Positions 21,208-37,607 of a DNA stretch of 64,000 nucleotides are shown here, in pieces. The first letter of the stretch is position 1; every line of letters begins with the position of its first letter. The stretch covers positions 248,001 through 312,000 of the forward strand of contig JAHJEO010000018.1 in NCBI GenBank assembly GCA_018825305.1, given 5' to 3'. A program made the translations under genes and the position numbers. The DNA comes from Gammaproteobacteria bacterium (lineage in GTDB: Bacteria; Pseudomonadota; Gammaproteobacteria; Burkholderiales; Rhodocyclaceae). A model generated the notes under the pieces. The model saw only the letters and a program-made list of their open reading frames with translations, was not told where the DNA came from and did no database searches.

Positions 21208-22188
21208 TCAATCGTCGGCGCGGGCGTCCCTGGCGATGTCGGCCAATGCCGCAATCCAGTCGTTGCGTTCGTTGAGGCAGGGGATGTAACTGAATCCACG
21301 TCCGCCGGCGTGGAGGAAGGCCTCGCGGCATTCCATCGAGATCTCTTCGAGTGTTTCCAGGCAGTCGGCGGGGAATCCCGGGCAGATGACATCGACGCTC
21401 TTGAGGCCGTCACGCGCCAGCTGTTCCAGCGTCGGCTGGGTGTAGGGCTGCAGCCATTCGGCGGCGCCGAAACGGGACTGGAAGGTGCATTGCCAGCGCT
21501 CGGGGGCCAGGCCGAGGGCAGCAGCGAGCGCATTTGCGGTACGGTGGCATTCGTCGGCATAGGGGTCGCCGCGATCGACCGAGCGCTTGGGAATGCCGTG
21601 AAAGCTCATCACCAGCTTGTCGCCGCGGCCCTGCGTCTCCCAATGATCGCGGATGCTCATTGCCAGTGCGGCGATGTAGCCGGGATGGTCCGGGTAGCTG
21701 CGAACATTGAAGAATTCCATCGCACCGGGATTGCGCGCCTGCCAGGCCTCGATCGCATCGTAGGCGCTGGCGGTGGTGCTGCCGGCGTACTGCGGATAGA
21801 GCGGCAGCACCACTGTGCGTGTGATTCCCTGTTGCTTCAAGGTGTCGAGCACGGCGGCCGTGGACGGGCTGCCGTAGCGCATGGCCCAGGCGACCCTGGT
21901 GTCCTTGTCGCCACGACTGCCGAGGAGGCCGCGCAGCAGCTTGGCCTGGCGTTCGGTGTGCACCTTCAGCGGCGAGCCTTCGGCGGTCCATATCGTGGCG
22001 TACTTGGCGGCAGATTTGGCCGGACGGGTATTGAGGATGATGCCGTGGAGGATGGGCAGCCACAGCCAGCGCGGCAGTTCGACGACGCGGCGGTCGCCGA
22101 GGAATTCGGCGAGATAGCGGCGCACGGCGGGGGCGGTCGCGGCATCGGGCGTGCCGAGGTTGAGCAGCAGGATCGCAGTCTTGGTCAT
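21208..22188 (-). CDS. hemH: Ferrochelatase
   Basis: 326 residues. It inserts iron into protoporphyrin IX in the last step of heme synthesis. LLLNLGTPD at the N-terminus, MRYGSPS, LPLYPQYAGSTTAS, MSFHGIPKRSVDRGDPY (the catalytic histidine) and CPGFPADCLETLEEI are all family hallmarks. It starts four bases after the hrcA stop, so the two are co-transcribed, the usual betaproteobacterial order. Confidence 0.98.
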   Translation of the reverse strand: MTKTAILLLNLGTPDAATAPAVRRYLAEFLGDRRVVELPRWLWLPILHGIILNTRPAKSAAKYATIWTAEGSPLKVHTERQAKLLRGLLGSRGDKDTRVAWAMRYGSPSTAAVLDTLKQQGITRTVVLPLYPQYAGSTTASAYDAIEAWQARNPGAMEFFNVRSYPDHPGYIAALAMSIRDHWETQGRGDKLVMSFHGIPKRSVDRGDPYADECHRTANALAAALGLAPERWQCTFQSRFGAAEWLQPYTQPTLEQLARDGLKSVDVICPGFPADCLETLEEISMECREAFLHAGGRGFSYIPCLNERNDWIAALADIARDARADD

Positions 22189-22192
22189 GAGT

Positions 22193-23212
22193 TCACGGGG
22201 CGGAGAGCGCGTTGGCCAGCAACTTGGCCGTGATGTCGACGATCGGGATGACGCGCTCGTAGGCCATGCGCGTCGGGCCGATGACGCCGATGGTGCCGAT
22301 CACCTGGCCGTCAACTTCGTAGGGCGCCGCAACGACACTGCATTCGTCGAGCGGGGCGATGCCCGATTCGCCGCCGATGAACACCTGCACCCCCTCGGCG
22401 TGGCTGGACAGATCAAGCAGTTGCGCCAGGCTGGTACGTTGCTCGAACAGGCCGAACAGCCGGCGCAGCCGGTCCATGTTGGAGGACAGGTCGGAAATTT
22501 CCAGCAGCTTGCGTTCGCCCGAGATCATGTATTGCGCCGAAGTGTCCGACACTGCCTCGTTGCCGGCGGCGATGGCCGCGCTCATCAACTCGGTCATGTC
22601 GGCGCGCAACTGGCGCAGTTCGTCCTGTACGCGGCCCTTGATCTGCTGGAAGTCGAGGCCGATGTAATTCTGGTTGAGGTAGTTGGCGGCCTCGATCAGT
22701 TCGCTCGGAGAGTAGCCGCGCTGGGTGAACAGGATGCGGTTCTGCACGTCGCCGCCGTCGGTGACGATTATCAGCAGAATGCGCTTGTCCGACAGCGCCA
22801 GGAACTCGATCTGACGAATCTTCGGTTGCTGCCGGCGCGGCGCGATCACCACGCCGGCGAACTGGGTCAGTTCCGACAGCAACTGCGAGGCGTGGCTAAG
22901 AACACGTTGCGGCTGGTCGGGCTGGATTGCGCCGCGAATTTCCGACAGGTCGGCATGGGCCAGTGGCCGCACGGTGAGCAGCGAATCGACGAACAGGCGG
23001 TAGCCACGCGCCGTGGGAATGCGCCCGGCCGACGTATGCGGGCTACTGATGAAACCGAGCTCTTCCAGATCGGCCATCACGTTGCGTATCGTCGCCGGCG
23101 ACAGTTCGAGGCCGGAGAACTTCGACAGCGTGCGCGAACCCACCGGTTGGCCTTCGGCGATGTAGCGTTCGATCAGGGTCTTGAGCAGGGTCTGGGCGCG
23201 GCGGTCGAGCAT
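22193..23212 (-). CDS. hrcA: Heat-inducible transcription repressor HrcA
   Basis: 339 residues from [16 protein letters not shown] 23221 is an alternative three codons earlier. The N-terminal winged helix contains [32 protein letters not shown], followed by the GAF-like domain. HrcA represses chaperone operons at CIRCE elements. No CIRCE sequence was found in this window, so its targets, such as groESL, are probably elsewhere; dnaK and grpE here have sigma-32 promoters. Confidence 0.96.
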   Translation of the reverse strand: MLDRRAQTLLKTLIERYIAEGQPVGSRTLSKFSGLELSPATIRNVMADLEELGFISSPHTSAGRIPTARGYRLFVDSLLTVRPLAHADLSEIRGAIQPDQPQRVLSHASQLLSELTQFAGVVIAPRRQQPKIRQIEFLALSDKRILLIIVTDGGDVQNRILFTQRGYSPSELIEAANYLNQNYIGLDFQQIKGRVQDELRQLRADMTELMSAAIAAGNEAVSDTSAQYMISGERKLLEISDLSSNMDRLRRLFGLFEQRTSLAQLLDLSSHAEGVQVFIGGESGIAPLDECSVVAAPYEVDGQVIGTIGVIGPTRMAYERVIPIVDITAKLLANALSAP

Positions 23213-23330
23213 GGCGGCCATTGTAGTCAAAATCGCCGCCCCAACCGCCGACCGGGTTTTGCCTCGCAAACCCTGCGCGGCCTTGTCGCCAGACCCTGCT
23301 GCCAGGATGCAGGGCGACGGGGGGATCAGC

Positions 23331-23336
23331 TAGAAT
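23331..23336 (+). promoter_or_regulatory. -10 element of nadK, six bases from the ATG
   Basis: TAGAAT ends six bases before the nadK ATG, so transcription would begin at or next to the start codon. No ribosome binding site is present in between. Confidence 0.45.
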
Positions 23337-23342
23337 TCCGCC

Positions 23343-24230
23343 ATGACCGCAGCCCAGCCGGAATTCCGCACCGTCGCCCTGATCGGCAAGTACCAGAGCC
23401 CCGAGGTGGCCGAGGCGCTGCAGCCGCTGGCGGCCTTCCTGCGGGCGCTGGGCATCGCCGTGCTGATCGAGGAGGGCACCGCGGCGGCCGGTCCCGGTTA
23501 TTCCTGCCCGGTGGCCAGTTTCGATACCATCGGCATGGAGGCCGACGTCGCCATCGTCATCGGCGGCGACGGCACCATGCTGCACTCAGCGCGGCGCCTG
23601 GCCGAGTTCGACGTGCCGCTGGTCGGCATCAACCTCGGGCGGCTGGGTTTCATGACCGACATTTCCCGCAACGCCATGATCGACGGCGTCAAGGACTTGC
23701 TGGCCGGAAAGTTTTCGGCCGAGCAGCGCTTCCTGCTGGCCGCTGAAGTGCTGCGCGGCGGCCAGCGCGTGTTCCAGACGCTGGCGTTCAACGACGTGGT
23801 GGTGAGCAAGGGGGAAATCGGTCGCATGATCGAGCTCGAGGTCAAGGTGGATGGCGAGTTTCTCTATGTGCTGCGTGCCGACGGCATGATCGTCGCCACG
23901 CCCACCGGCTCCACCGCCTATGCCCTGTCGGCCAACGGCCCGATCCTCAACCCGGCGGTACCCGGCATCGCGCTGGTGCCGCTGTGTCCGCACGCGCTGT
24001 CCTACCGGCCGATCACCATCTCGGACCGCAGCACCGTCGAGTTCGTGCTGCTGGCGCCGCACGACGGCGCCGCCCATTTCGACGGCCAGGCGCGCTTTGA
24101 TACCCGCGCCGGCGATTGCGTGCGCATCGCCCGCGCCGGCCATACCGTCACCCTGTTGCACCCGCCCGGTTACAGCTATTTCGCCATGTTGCGCGAAAAG
24201 CTGCACTGGAGCGCCACGCCCAAGCACTGA
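23343..24230 (+). CDS. nadK: NAD kinase
   Basis: 295 residues. It phosphorylates NAD to NADP. GGDGTMLHSARR carries the catalytic GGDG, NLGRLGFMTD follows, and TPTGSTAYALSANGPI is the second conserved block. It is divergent from hrcA. A good -10 hexamer directly before the ATG suggests a leaderless transcript. Confidence 0.98.
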   Translation: MTAAQPEFRTVALIGKYQSPEVAEALQPLAAFLRALGIAVLIEEGTAAAGPGYSCPVASFDTIGMEADVAIVIGGDGTMLHSARRLAEFDVPLVGINLGRLGFMTDISRNAMIDGVKDLLAGKFSAEQRFLLAAEVLRGGQRVFQTLAFNDVVVSKGEIGRMIELEVKVDGEFLYVLRADGMIVATPTGSTAYALSANGPILNPAVPGIALVPLCPHALSYRPITISDRSTVEFVLLAPHDGAAHFDGQARFDTRAGDCVRIARAGHTVTLLHPPGYSYFAMLREKLHWSATPKH

Positions 24231-24339
24231 CCGTGCGACGAGCCGCCTCGCGCATGGTCCAGCCAACGAACCGGAGCCGCGCAGCGGCGAACACCCGTCA
24301 CCCCCGCTCGGGCGGGGGGCGGGGGGTGGGGGCTTAGGC

Positions 24340-26007
24340 ATGCTGCGCCGCCTGTTCGTCCGCGACTTCGTCATCGTCGATAGCCTCGAGCTCGACTTCG
24401 ACGGCGGCTTCGGCACGCTCACCGGCGAGACTGGCGCCGGCAAGTCCATCCTGATCGACGCGCTGTCGCTGGCGCTGGGCGAGCGCGGCGACGCCGCACT
24501 GGTGCGCAGCGGCCGCGAGCGGGCGGAGATTGCGGCCGAGTTCGACATTGGCGATCCGGGAAAAGTCGGCGCTGGCGGCACGGCGAACGCCTGGCTACTG
24601 GCCAACGATTACGCCGCGGACGACACCCTGCTGCTGCGCCGCGTGGTCGATGCCGGCGGCCGCTCGCGCGCCTACATCAACGGCCTGCCCACCACGCTCG
24701 GCCAGCTGCGCGAAATCGGTGAACTGCTGGTCGATATCCACGGCCAGCATGCTCATCTGTCGCTGCTGAAGCCCGATTCGCAGCGCCGCCTGTTCGATGC
24801 TCAGGCCGGCCTGAGCGACATCGCGCGCCAGGTGGCGGCGCGCCACCACGACTGGCGTGCGCTGCACGAGGCGCGCCTGCAGGCCGCCGGCGACGTCGAG
24901 GCGGCGCGGCGCGAACGCGACCTGATCGAGTGGCAGGTCAAGGAACTGGCTGCGCTGGCCTTCGATCCGGCCCAATGGGCGGAGGACAACGCCGAGCATC
25001 GCCGCCTGTCGCATGCCGTGAGCCTGATCGAAGGCGTCGAGGCGGCACTGGCGCTGCTCGAGGAGAGCGGGGCGGCGACCGAACTGGTCGATCAGGCGGT
25101 GGCGAAGATCGGCCACCTCGTCGATCACGATGCGGCCCTGCGCGAACCGGCGGAGCTGCTCGATGGCGCCCGCATCCAGCTGTCCGAGGCGGCCCATGCG
25201 CTGTCGCGCTACCGCGAGCGGCTGGAACTCGACCCGGCACGGCTGAGTGATCTCGAAGCGCGCATCGAGGCGGTGATGGCCGCCGCGCGCAAGCACCGCG
25301 TCGCGCCAGAAGAACTGGCCGACACCCTGGCCGCGCTGCAGGCCCGGCTCGACGAGCTGCAGGCCGCCGCCGATCCCGAGGCGCTGGCGGCGAAGGAAGC
25401 CGCCGCGCTGGCGCATTACCGCGAGGCCGCGGCCAAACTCTCCAAGGGACGCAGCAAGGCGGCGAAGGAACTGGGCAAGGCCGTCACCGACGCCATGCAG
25501 CAGCTGGCGATGGCCGGCGGCCGCTTCGAGGTGGCGCTGGAGCCACAGAACACACCGGCGGCCTTCGGCATGGAAAGCATCGAATTCCGTGTCGCCGCCA
25601 ACGTCGGCCAGCCCTTGCGGCCGTTGGCGAAGACGGCCTCGGGCGGCGAACTGTCACGCATCGGCTTGGCCATCCAGGTCATCGCCAGCGCCGCCGGCGA
25701 AGCGCCGACGCTGATCTTCGACGAGGTCGATGTCGGCATCGGCGGCGGCGTTGCCGAGATCGTCGGGCGGCTGCTCAAGCAACTCGGCCGCGACCGGCAG
25801 GTGCTGTGCGTGACCCATCTGCCGCAGGTGGCGGCGCAGGCCGACTGGCAGTGGTCGATCGCCAAGGAGACGCAGGCCGGCATGACGCTGTCGCAGGTCA
25901 CGCCGCTCGACGCGGCGGGGCGCATCGACGAGATCGCCCGCATGCTCGGCGGCGTGAAGATCACCGGCACCACGCGCCAGCACGCGCGGGAAATGCTCGG
26001 GCTCTAG
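24340..26007 (+). CDS. recN: DNA repair protein RecN
   Basis: 555 residues from MLRRLFVRDFVIVD. SMC-like ATPase with GETGAGKSILIDAL as Walker A, a long coiled coil, and SGGELSRIGLAIQVI plus LIFDEVDVGIGGGVAE as signature and Walker B. It acts at double-strand breaks in homologous recombination. A copy of the dispersed repeat encodes GKVGAGGTA at about residues 74-82, between strands of the first ATPase lobe. The 110-base gap to nadK holds a GC-rich inverted repeat (CCCCCGCTCGGGCGGGGG). Confidence 0.96.
   Translation: MLRRLFVRDFVIVDSLELDFDGGFGTLTGETGAGKSILIDALSLALGERGDAALVRSGRERAEIAAEFDIGDPGKVGAGGTANAWLLANDYAADDTLLLRRVVDAGGRSRAYINGLPTTLGQLREIGELLVDIHGQHAHLSLLKPDSQRRLFDAQAGLSDIARQVAARHHDWRALHEARLQAAGDVEAARRERDLIEWQVKELAALAFDPAQWAEDNAEHRRLSHAVSLIEGVEAALALLEESGAATELVDQAVAKIGHLVDHDAALREPAELLDGARIQLSEAAHALSRYRERLELDPARLSDLEARIEAVMAAARKHRVAPEELADTLAALQARLDELQAAADPEALAAKEAAALAHYREAAAKLSKGRSKAAKELGKAVTDAMQQLAMAGGRFEVALEPQNTPAAFGMESIEFRVAANVGQPLRPLAKTASGGELSRIGLAIQVIASAAGEAPTLIFDEVDVGIGGGVAEIVGRLLKQLGRDRQVLCVTHLPQVAAQADWQWSIAKETQAGMTLSQVTPLDAAGRIDEIARMLGGVKITGTTRQHAREMLGL
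24561..24584 (-). repeat. Dispersed 24-base repeat, copy 6 (exact)
   Basis: Exact reverse complement of the consensus, in frame within recN and translated as KVGAGGTA. Confidence 0.9.
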
Positions 26008-26027
26008 GCCACTCCCACACCACCGCC

Positions 26028-27656
26028 ATGCTGCGCCTGACCGATCTGCGGCTGCCCCTCGAGCACACGCCGGAGCAGCTCACCATTGCCGTCCTGCATC
26101 GCCTCAGGCTGGCGCCCGCCGACCTGCGCCGGCTGCACATCCACAAGCGCAGCCACGATGCGCGCAAGCGCGATGCCTTGCAGTTCGTCTACAGCCTGGA
26201 CCTCGAACTTGGCGACGAGGCCGCCGTGTTCAAGCGCTTCCGCGACGATCCGCACGTGCGGCCGACGCCGGACATGGCGTACAGGTTCGTCGTGGCGCTG
26301 GCACCGGCCGGCCTGCCCCTGCCGCTGCGTCCGGTCGTCGTCGGCTTCGGCCCGGCCGGCATCTTCGCCGCGCTGATCCTGGCGCAGATGGGTTTCAAGC
26401 CGCTCGTCCTCGAACGCGGCCGGGCGGTGCGGGAGCGCACCAAGGACACCTGGGACCTCTGGCGCAAGCACACCCTGCATCCGGAATCGAACGTGCAGTT
26501 CGGCGAGGGCGGCGCCGGCACCTTCTCCGACGGCAAGCTCTACAGCCAGATCAAGGATCCGCGCCACCTCAGTCGCAAGGTACTCACCGAATTCGTCAAG
26601 GCCGGCGCGCCGGAGGAAATCCTCTACGTGGCCAAGCCGCACATCGGCACTTTCCGCCTCGTCGGCATGGTCGAGAAGATGCGCGCCGAAATCGAAAGCC
26701 TCGGTGGGGAAATCCGTTTCGGGCAGCGCGTCGCCGACCTGACGATCGAGGACGGTCACGTGCGCGGCGTGGTGCTCGCCGGCGGCGAGGAGATCCGCGC
26801 CGACCAGGTGATCCTCGCTCTCGGCCACAGCGCGCGCGACACCTTCGAGATGCTGCACGGGCGCGGCGTGTTCATGGAGGCCAAGCCGTTCTCGGTCGGC
26901 TTCCGCATCGAACACCCGCAAACGCTGATCGACCGCGCCCGCCTGGGCAAGCAGGCGGGCAATCCGCTGCTGGGCGCGGCCGACTACAAGCTGGTGCATC
27001 ACGCCGACAACGGCCGCTCGGTCTACAGCTTCTGCATGTGCCCCGGCGGCCAGGTCGTCGCGGCGACCTCGGAACCGAGCTGTGTCGTCACCAACGGCAT
27101 GAGCCAGTATTCGCGCGCGGAACGCAACGCCAACGCGGGCATCGTCGTCGGCATCACCGCGGAGGATTTCGGAGGCACGCCCGGCGATCCGCTGGCCGGC
27201 ATCGCCTTCCAGCGCAGACTGGAGCAGCGCGCCTTCGCGCTCGGCGGCGGCAATTACGATGCCCCGGCCCAGCGCGTCGGCGACTTCCTCGCCGGCCGGC
27301 CGAGCGAAGCGCTCGGCGAGGTCATTCCCTCATACCAGCCCGGCGTGAAGCTCACCGATCTGGCGACGGCCTTGCCGGATTACGCCATCGCCGCCATTCG
27401 CGAGGCCCTGCCGGCCTTCGACCGGCAGATACGTGGCTTCGCCATGGCCGACGCCATGCTCACCGGTGTCGAAACCCGCACCTCGTCGCCGCTGCGCATG
27501 ACGCGCGGCAAGGATTGCCAGAGCATCAACGTCAAGGGCCTCTATCCGGCCGGCGAGGGCGCGGGCTACGCCGGCGGCATCCTCTCGGCGGGCGTCGACG
27601 GCATCGAGGTCGCCGAGGCCGTGGCCATGGACATCGTGAATCGCCAAGGCCGCTGA
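26028..27656 (+). CDS. FAD-dependent dehydrogenase (NAD(P)/FAD oxidoreductase)
   Basis: 542 residues. An N-terminal domain of about 90 residues precedes the Rossmann FAD motif VVVGFGPAGIFAALILAQMG and VQFGEGGAGTFSDGKLYSQ. The C-terminal KGLYPAGEGAGYAGGILSAGVDG closes the FAD site. This is a widespread uncharacterised dehydrogenase family (COG2509-like). It starts 21 bases after recN and is probably co-transcribed with it; the substrate is unknown. Confidence 0.85.
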   Translation: MLRLTDLRLPLEHTPEQLTIAVLHRLRLAPADLRRLHIHKRSHDARKRDALQFVYSLDLELGDEAAVFKRFRDDPHVRPTPDMAYRFVVALAPAGLPLPLRPVVVGFGPAGIFAALILAQMGFKPLVLERGRAVRERTKDTWDLWRKHTLHPESNVQFGEGGAGTFSDGKLYSQIKDPRHLSRKVLTEFVKAGAPEEILYVAKPHIGTFRLVGMVEKMRAEIESLGGEIRFGQRVADLTIEDGHVRGVVLAGGEEIRADQVILALGHSARDTFEMLHGRGVFMEAKPFSVGFRIEHPQTLIDRARLGKQAGNPLLGAADYKLVHHADNGRSVYSFCMCPGGQVVAATSEPSCVVTNGMSQYSRAERNANAGIVVGITAEDFGGTPGDPLAGIAFQRRLEQRAFALGGGNYDAPAQRVGDFLAGRPSEALGEVIPSYQPGVKLTDLATALPDYAIAAIREALPAFDRQIRGFAMADAMLTGVETRTSSPLRMTRGKDCQSINVKGLYPAGEGAGYAGGILSAGVDGIEVAEAVAMDIVNRQGR

Positions 27657-27687
27657 AGCGGCGCCGGAAGCTTCGGTATTCCCGGGC

Positions 27688-28131
27688 TCAGGAGCGCTGC
27701 CGGTGCGGGCAGTCGGTCTTTTGACAGTCGACGTAGAGCATCAGCGCGTGGTCGCGCACGACGAAGCCATGTTGCTTGGCGATGCGTGCCTGGCGCTTCT
27801 CGATTTCCTCGTCGAAGAATTCCTCGACGTGGCCGCATTGCAGGCACACCAGATGGTCGTGATGATGGCCGCCGTCGAGCTCGAATACGGCCTTGCCCGA
27901 CTCGAAGAAGTGGCGCTTGATCAGGCCGGCTTGTTCGAACTGGGTGAGTACGCGATAGACGGTGGCGAGGCCGACGTCCATGTTCTCGGCCAGCAGCAGG
28001 CGATACACGTCCTCGGCCGTGAGGTGGCGGGTATCTTCGTTTTCCTGCGCCTTCTCGAATAGTTCGAGGATCTTGATGCGCGGACCGGTGGCCTTGAGGC
28101 CCATGCTCTTGAGGTTGTCGGACTGGGTCAT
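27688..28131 (-). CDS. fur: Ferric uptake regulator Fur
   Basis: 147 residues. N-terminal winged helix ([34 protein letters not shown]) and C-terminal metal and dimer domain with the histidine-rich [17 protein letters not shown] and CQKTDC. With Fe2+ it represses iron uptake genes. ATG at 28131 is preferred over GTG 28143. A Fur-box-like palindrome lies in the shared gap with bamE, which suggests autoregulation. Confidence 0.96.
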   Translation of the reverse strand: MTQSDNLKSMGLKATGPRIKILELFEKAQENEDTRHLTAEDVYRLLLAENMDVGLATVYRVLTQFEQAGLIKRHFFESGKAVFELDGGHHHDHLVCLQCGHVEEFFDEEIEKRQARIAKQHGFVVRDHALMLYVDCQKTDCPHRQRS

Positions 28132-28174
28132 TGCGTGATTCACGTGGGCCGCAGGCGGCAGGTTGGTGTGCGCT

Positions 28175-28193
28175 AATGATATAGTTTCTCATT
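28175..28193. promoter_or_regulatory. Fur-box-like palindrome between fur and bamE
   Basis: AATGATATAGTTTCTCATT has matching AATGA/TCATT arms like the Fur consensus. It covers a TATAGT -10 (28180-28185) for bamE, so iron-bound Fur could block both promoters. Confidence 0.6.
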
Positions 28194-28211
28194 GCCAACA
28201 GCCAAAGAACC

Positions 28212-29430
<1,219 letters not shown>

Positions 29431-29489
29431 GCGATTTGCGGCGTAGGCCGGACTTGTGCGGCGAGCTTAAGCCGCCTTGCGGTCGCAGC

Positions 29490-29514
29490 AGCCCGGACGA
29501 TGATCGGGCTTTTT
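29490..29514 (+). terminator. Rho-independent terminator after dapB
   Basis: AGCCCG, nine-base loop, CGGGCT, then TTTT. It lies ahead of the carA -10 element, so it ends dapB rather than attenuating carAB. Confidence 0.75.
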
Positions 29515-29548
29515 GCTACGCGGGGCGTGCTGCGGTGCACTGATGGTC

Positions 29549-29554
29549 TATAAT
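29549..29554 (+). promoter_or_regulatory. -10 element of the carAB promoter
   Basis: Perfect TATAAT 40 bases before the carA GTG. No good -35 hexamer is visible at 16-18 bases, which suggests an activator or an extended element. Confidence 0.55.
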
Positions 29555-29594
29555 TGCGGGGTTTGTCCGTAGTGACGCCTTCAGGAGCTCCACC

Positions 29595-30746
29595 GTGCCC
29601 CCCGCGACCCAGTTTCCGCCTGCCATCCTAGCACTCGCAGACGGAACGGTATTCCGCGGCAAAGGCATAGGCGCCACGGGCAGCAGCGTCGGCGAGGTGG
29701 TGTTCAACACCGCGCTCACCGGTTATCAGGAGATACTGACCGATCCGTCCTACACCCGGCAGATCGTCACCCTGACCTATCCCCACATCGGCAACGTCGG
29801 CGTCAATCGCGAAGATTGCGAGGCGCCGAAAATCTATGCTGCCGGCCTGGTAATTCGCGACCTGCCGCTGGTCGCTTCGAATTTTCGCTCCGAGCAGACG
29901 CTCGACGCCTACCTCAAATCCGAGAACGTTGTCGCCATCGCCGATATCGACACCCGCAAGCTGACGCGCATCCTGCGTGAAAAGGGTGCCCAGGCCGGAT
30001 GCCTGATGACTGGCGACAATCTCGATTCCGATGCTGCCCTCAGTGCAGCCATAGGCCAGGCCCGCGCCTTCCCCGGCTTGGCCGGCATGGATCTGGCCAA
30101 GGTGGTCAGCGTCGACAAGTCCTACGAGTGGACCGAAGGCGAGTGGCGGCTGGGCAAGGGCTATGTGCCGCAAGAAAATGCGAAATTCCATGTCGTCGCC
30201 TACGATTTCGGCGTCAAGCGCAACATCCTGCGCATGCTGGCCGAACGCGGCTGCCGCCTGACCGTGGTTCCGGCGCAGACGCCGGCAGCCGAGGTGCTGG
30301 GCATGAAACCCGATGGCGTCTTCTTGTCGAACGGCCCCGGCGACCCCGAGCCCTGCGACTATGCCATCGCGGCGATCCGCGAACTGCTCGACGCCCGGCT
30401 GCCGACCTTCGGTATCTGCCTCGGCCATCAACTGATGGGTCTGGCGGCCGGCGGCAAGACGCTGAAAATGAAGTTCGGCCACCACGGCGCCAATCACCCG
30501 GTCAAGGACCTGGAGAGCGGCCAGGTCATGATCACCAGCCAGAACCACGGCTTTGCCGTCGATCCAGCCACGCTGCCGGCCAACGTCAAAGTCACGCATG
30601 CATCCCTGTTCGACGGCAGCCTGCAGGGCATGGCCTGGACCGACCGTCCGGCGCTGTGTTTCCAGGGCCATCCGGAGGCGAGCCCCGGGCCGCACGACGT
30701 GTCGTACCTGTTCGATCGCTTCATCAAGATGATGGAGCAGAAATAA
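29595..30746 (+). CDS. carA: Carbamoyl-phosphate synthase small subunit
   Basis: 383 residues from GTG 29595 with CAGGAG seven bases upstream. The N-terminal domain has [11 protein letters not shown] and [17 protein letters not shown]. The C-terminal glutaminase carries [12 protein letters not shown] with the catalytic cysteine and [11 protein letters not shown]. It supplies ammonia to CarB for arginine and pyrimidine synthesis. Confidence 0.98.
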   Translation: MPPATQFPPAILALADGTVFRGKGIGATGSSVGEVVFNTALTGYQEILTDPSYTRQIVTLTYPHIGNVGVNREDCEAPKIYAAGLVIRDLPLVASNFRSEQTLDAYLKSENVVAIADIDTRKLTRILREKGAQAGCLMTGDNLDSDAALSAAIGQARAFPGLAGMDLAKVVSVDKSYEWTEGEWRLGKGYVPQENAKFHVVAYDFGVKRNILRMLAERGCRLTVVPAQTPAAEVLGMKPDGVFLSNGPGDPEPCDYAIAAIRELLDARLPTFGICLGHQLMGLAAGGKTLKMKFGHHGANHPVKDLESGQVMITSQNHGFAVDPATLPANVKVTHASLFDGSLQGMAWTDRPALCFQGHPEASPGPHDVSYLFDRFIKMMEQK

Positions 30747-30820
30747 TGGCCCCCCACGCTCGCAAACCCGGCTCGCTGCCCCCCACGGGGGGGCGGTGTT
30801 TCCTCGGGGCGGCCCAGCGG
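30747..30820 (+). repeat. GC-rich intergenic repeat, copy A
   Basis: Fills the carA-carB gap. Its blocks (GGCCCCCCACGCTCGC, GGCTCGCTGCCCCCCACGGGGGG, CCTCGGGGCGGCCC) recur in inverted orientation at 46066-46130, upstream of olsB. Confidence 0.8.
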
Positions 30821-30830
30821 AAACACTGAT

Positions 30831-34042
<3,212 letters not shown>

Positions 34043-34046
<4 letters not shown>

Positions 34047-34519
34047 GCAAAATACCGCTGACATTGCGTGGCGCCGAGATGCTGCGCGAGGAGTTGAAGC
34101 GCCTCAAGACTATCGAGCGCCCGGCCGTCGTGGCCGCCATCGCCGAGGCGCGCTCGCATGGCGACCTTTCGGAAAATGCCGAATACGATGCGGCCAAGGA
34201 GCGGCAGGGTTTCATCGAGGGGCGTCTGGCCGAGGTCGAGAGCAAGCTCGGCAATGCCCAGATCATCGACCCCAAGTCACTCGACGCCGATGGCCGCGTG
34301 GTGTTCGGTGCGACCGTCGACCTTGAGGACATGGACAGCGGCGATACCGTGACGTACCAGATCGTCGGTGATGATGAAGCCGATATCAAGCAGGGCAAGA
34401 TTTCGCTCAATTCGCCGGTAGCGCGCGCGCTGATCGGCAAGTACGGCGGCGACGTCGCCGAAGTTCAGACGCCCGGCGGCAAGCGCGAATATGAAATCCT
34501 TGACGTGAAATACGAGTGA
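34043..34519 (+). CDS. greA: Transcription elongation factor GreA
   Basis: 158 residues. N-terminal coiled coil with [15 protein letters not shown] and the acidic tip [19 protein letters not shown] that reaches the RNA polymerase active site; C-terminal domain with [10 protein letters not shown] and [10 protein letters not shown]. It rescues stalled polymerase by RNA cleavage. ATGA overlap with carB. Confidence 0.98.
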
Positions 34520-34559
34520 ATCGCGTTGCCGATTCACTCGATGCATTGGGCGCCGGGTC

Positions 34560-34961
34560 CTAGCGCTTGGCCGATTCCAGCCGGGTCTTCTTGACGACGC
34601 GCCGCCGCCGTTCGCTGGCTGCCGCCGCCTGCTTCTTGGTTACCGGCTTGCCGCCGCGCCGTTCCGCCAGCGCCGACTTTTCCTCGTCGGCCGGCTTTTC
34701 GCGCCAGAGGATGAAAAGGTTGCCGATATGCTGTACCGGGGCGCATTGCAGGCTGGCGCAGATTTCGACAAGCAGCGCGTCACGGTCGGCGCGCTCGATG
34801 CCGTAGAGCCGCACTTTGATGAGTTCGTGGGACTTGAGACAGCTGTCAATTTCCTTGAGCACCGTTGTGGTCAGGCCCTTCTGGGCGATGCTGACGACGG
34901 GATTCAGGTGGTGGGCGGCGGCACGCAGGGTGCGGCGCTGTTCGGGCGTTAGTTCAGTCAT
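34560..34961 (-). CDS. yhbY: Ribosome assembly RNA-binding protein YhbY
   Basis: 133 residues from the ATG at 34961. CRM domain: [38 protein letters not shown] and [12 protein letters not shown]. It associates with pre-50S particles. The tail after residue 98 is basic and lysine/arginine rich and contains [11 protein letters not shown], encoded by a dispersed repeat copy; tails of this family vary in length. It is divergent from rlmE. Confidence 0.93.
   Translation of the reverse strand: MTELTPEQRRTLRAAAHHLNPVVSIAQKGLTTTVLKEIDSCLKSHELIKVRLYGIERADRDALLVEICASLQCAPVQHIGNLFILWREKPADEEKSALAERRGGKPVTKKQAAAASERRRRVVKKTRLESAKR
34658..34681 (+). repeat. Dispersed 24-base repeat, copy 7 (exact)
   Basis: GCCGTTC + CGCCAGCGCCGACTTTT within the variable C-terminal tail of yhbY, read in antisense as EKSALAERR. 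Confidence 0.9.
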
Positions 34962-34976
34962 GGCAGGATTGTACCC

Positions 34977-35609
34977 TTGACCCAGAAGAGCAAACGGCAC
35001 AAGAAGAGCCGGGCGTGGATGAACGACCACGTCCACGATCCCTGGGTACAACGCGCCCAGGCCGAAGGTTGGCGCGCGCGCGCCGTCTTCAAGCTGATGG
35101 AGATCGACGAGAAGGCCAGGCTGCTCAAACCGGGCATGACGGTGGTCGATCTTGGCGCCGCACCAGGCAGCTGGTGCCAGTATGCGGTCCGGCGCATACA
35201 GCCCGGCGGGCGCCTGATCGCCCTCGACCTGCTTGAAATGGATGGGGTGGCGGGCGTCGAGTTCATCCAGGGCGACTTTCGCGAGGACGAGGTACTGGCG
35301 CGGCTGGAGCAGACCCTGGCCGGTCGCCCGATAGACCTTGTACTTTCGGACATGGCCCCCAATATGACAGGCATTGCCGTAAGCGATCAGGCGCGGGTGA
35401 TGTACCTGACGGAACTGGCACTGGAGTTCGCTCGTGCCAATCTGAAGCCCGGCGGCGACATGCTGGTGAAGGTATTCCAGGGAACAGGATTCATGCAATT
35501 GCGCGACGCGGCGATGCAACTATTTGAGACCGTGCAGGTCAAGAAGCCGGCGGCATCGCGTGATCGTAGCGCGGAGACTTATCTGCTGGGACGCGGGAAA
35601 CGCGGATGA
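34977..35609 (+). CDS. rlmE: 23S rRNA (uridine-2'-O)-methyltransferase RlmE
   Basis: 210 residues. FtsJ-type SAM methyltransferase with [24 protein letters not shown] and the catalytic K-D-K-E tetrad (the second lysine in LVKVFQG). It methylates U2552 in the ribosome A loop. I use TTG 34977 ([15 protein letters not shown]), the only start giving the basic N-terminus of the family. It is divergent from yhbY by 15 bases. Confidence 0.96.
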   Translation: MTQKSKRHKKSRAWMNDHVHDPWVQRAQAEGWRARAVFKLMEIDEKARLLKPGMTVVDLGAAPGSWCQYAVRRIQPGGRLIALDLLEMDGVAGVEFIQGDFREDEVLARLEQTLAGRPIDLVLSDMAPNMTGIAVSDQARVMYLTELALEFARANLKPGGDMLVKVFQGTGFMQLRDAAMQLFETVQVKKPAASRDRSAETYLLGRGKRG

Positions 35610-35616
35610 TGGCAGT

Positions 35617-35645
35617 TTGCAGGCAGATGGAAACGACCCTAGAAT
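35617..35645 (+). promoter_or_regulatory. Candidate sigma-70 promoter of ftsH
   Basis: TTGCAG (35617-35622), 17-base spacer, TAGAAT (35640-35645), 33 bases before the ftsH TTG. No sigma-32 match was seen here. Confidence 0.4.
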
Positions 35646-35678
35646 CACCGGACCTGGCTAACGTTAAGAGGCAAGCCC

Positions 35679-37562
<1,884 letters not shown>

Positions 37563-37575
37563 TCCCGGACTTCGG

Positions 37576-37606
37576 AAAAAACGGGAGTTGCCCTCCCGTT
37601 TTTTTT
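37576..37606 (+). terminator. Rho-independent terminator after ftsH
   Basis: AAAACGGGAG, loop ttgcc, CTCCCG and eight T. A strong classical terminator that isolates ftsH from the arsenic cassette. Confidence 0.9.
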
Positions 37607-37607
37607 G

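Noticed and set aside
24231-24339. GC-rich inverted repeat between nadK and recN as a terminator
   Set aside because: The CCCCCGCTCGGGCGGGGG hairpin has no T run and may be a relic of the same class of intergenic repeats; kept only as a note in the recN entry.
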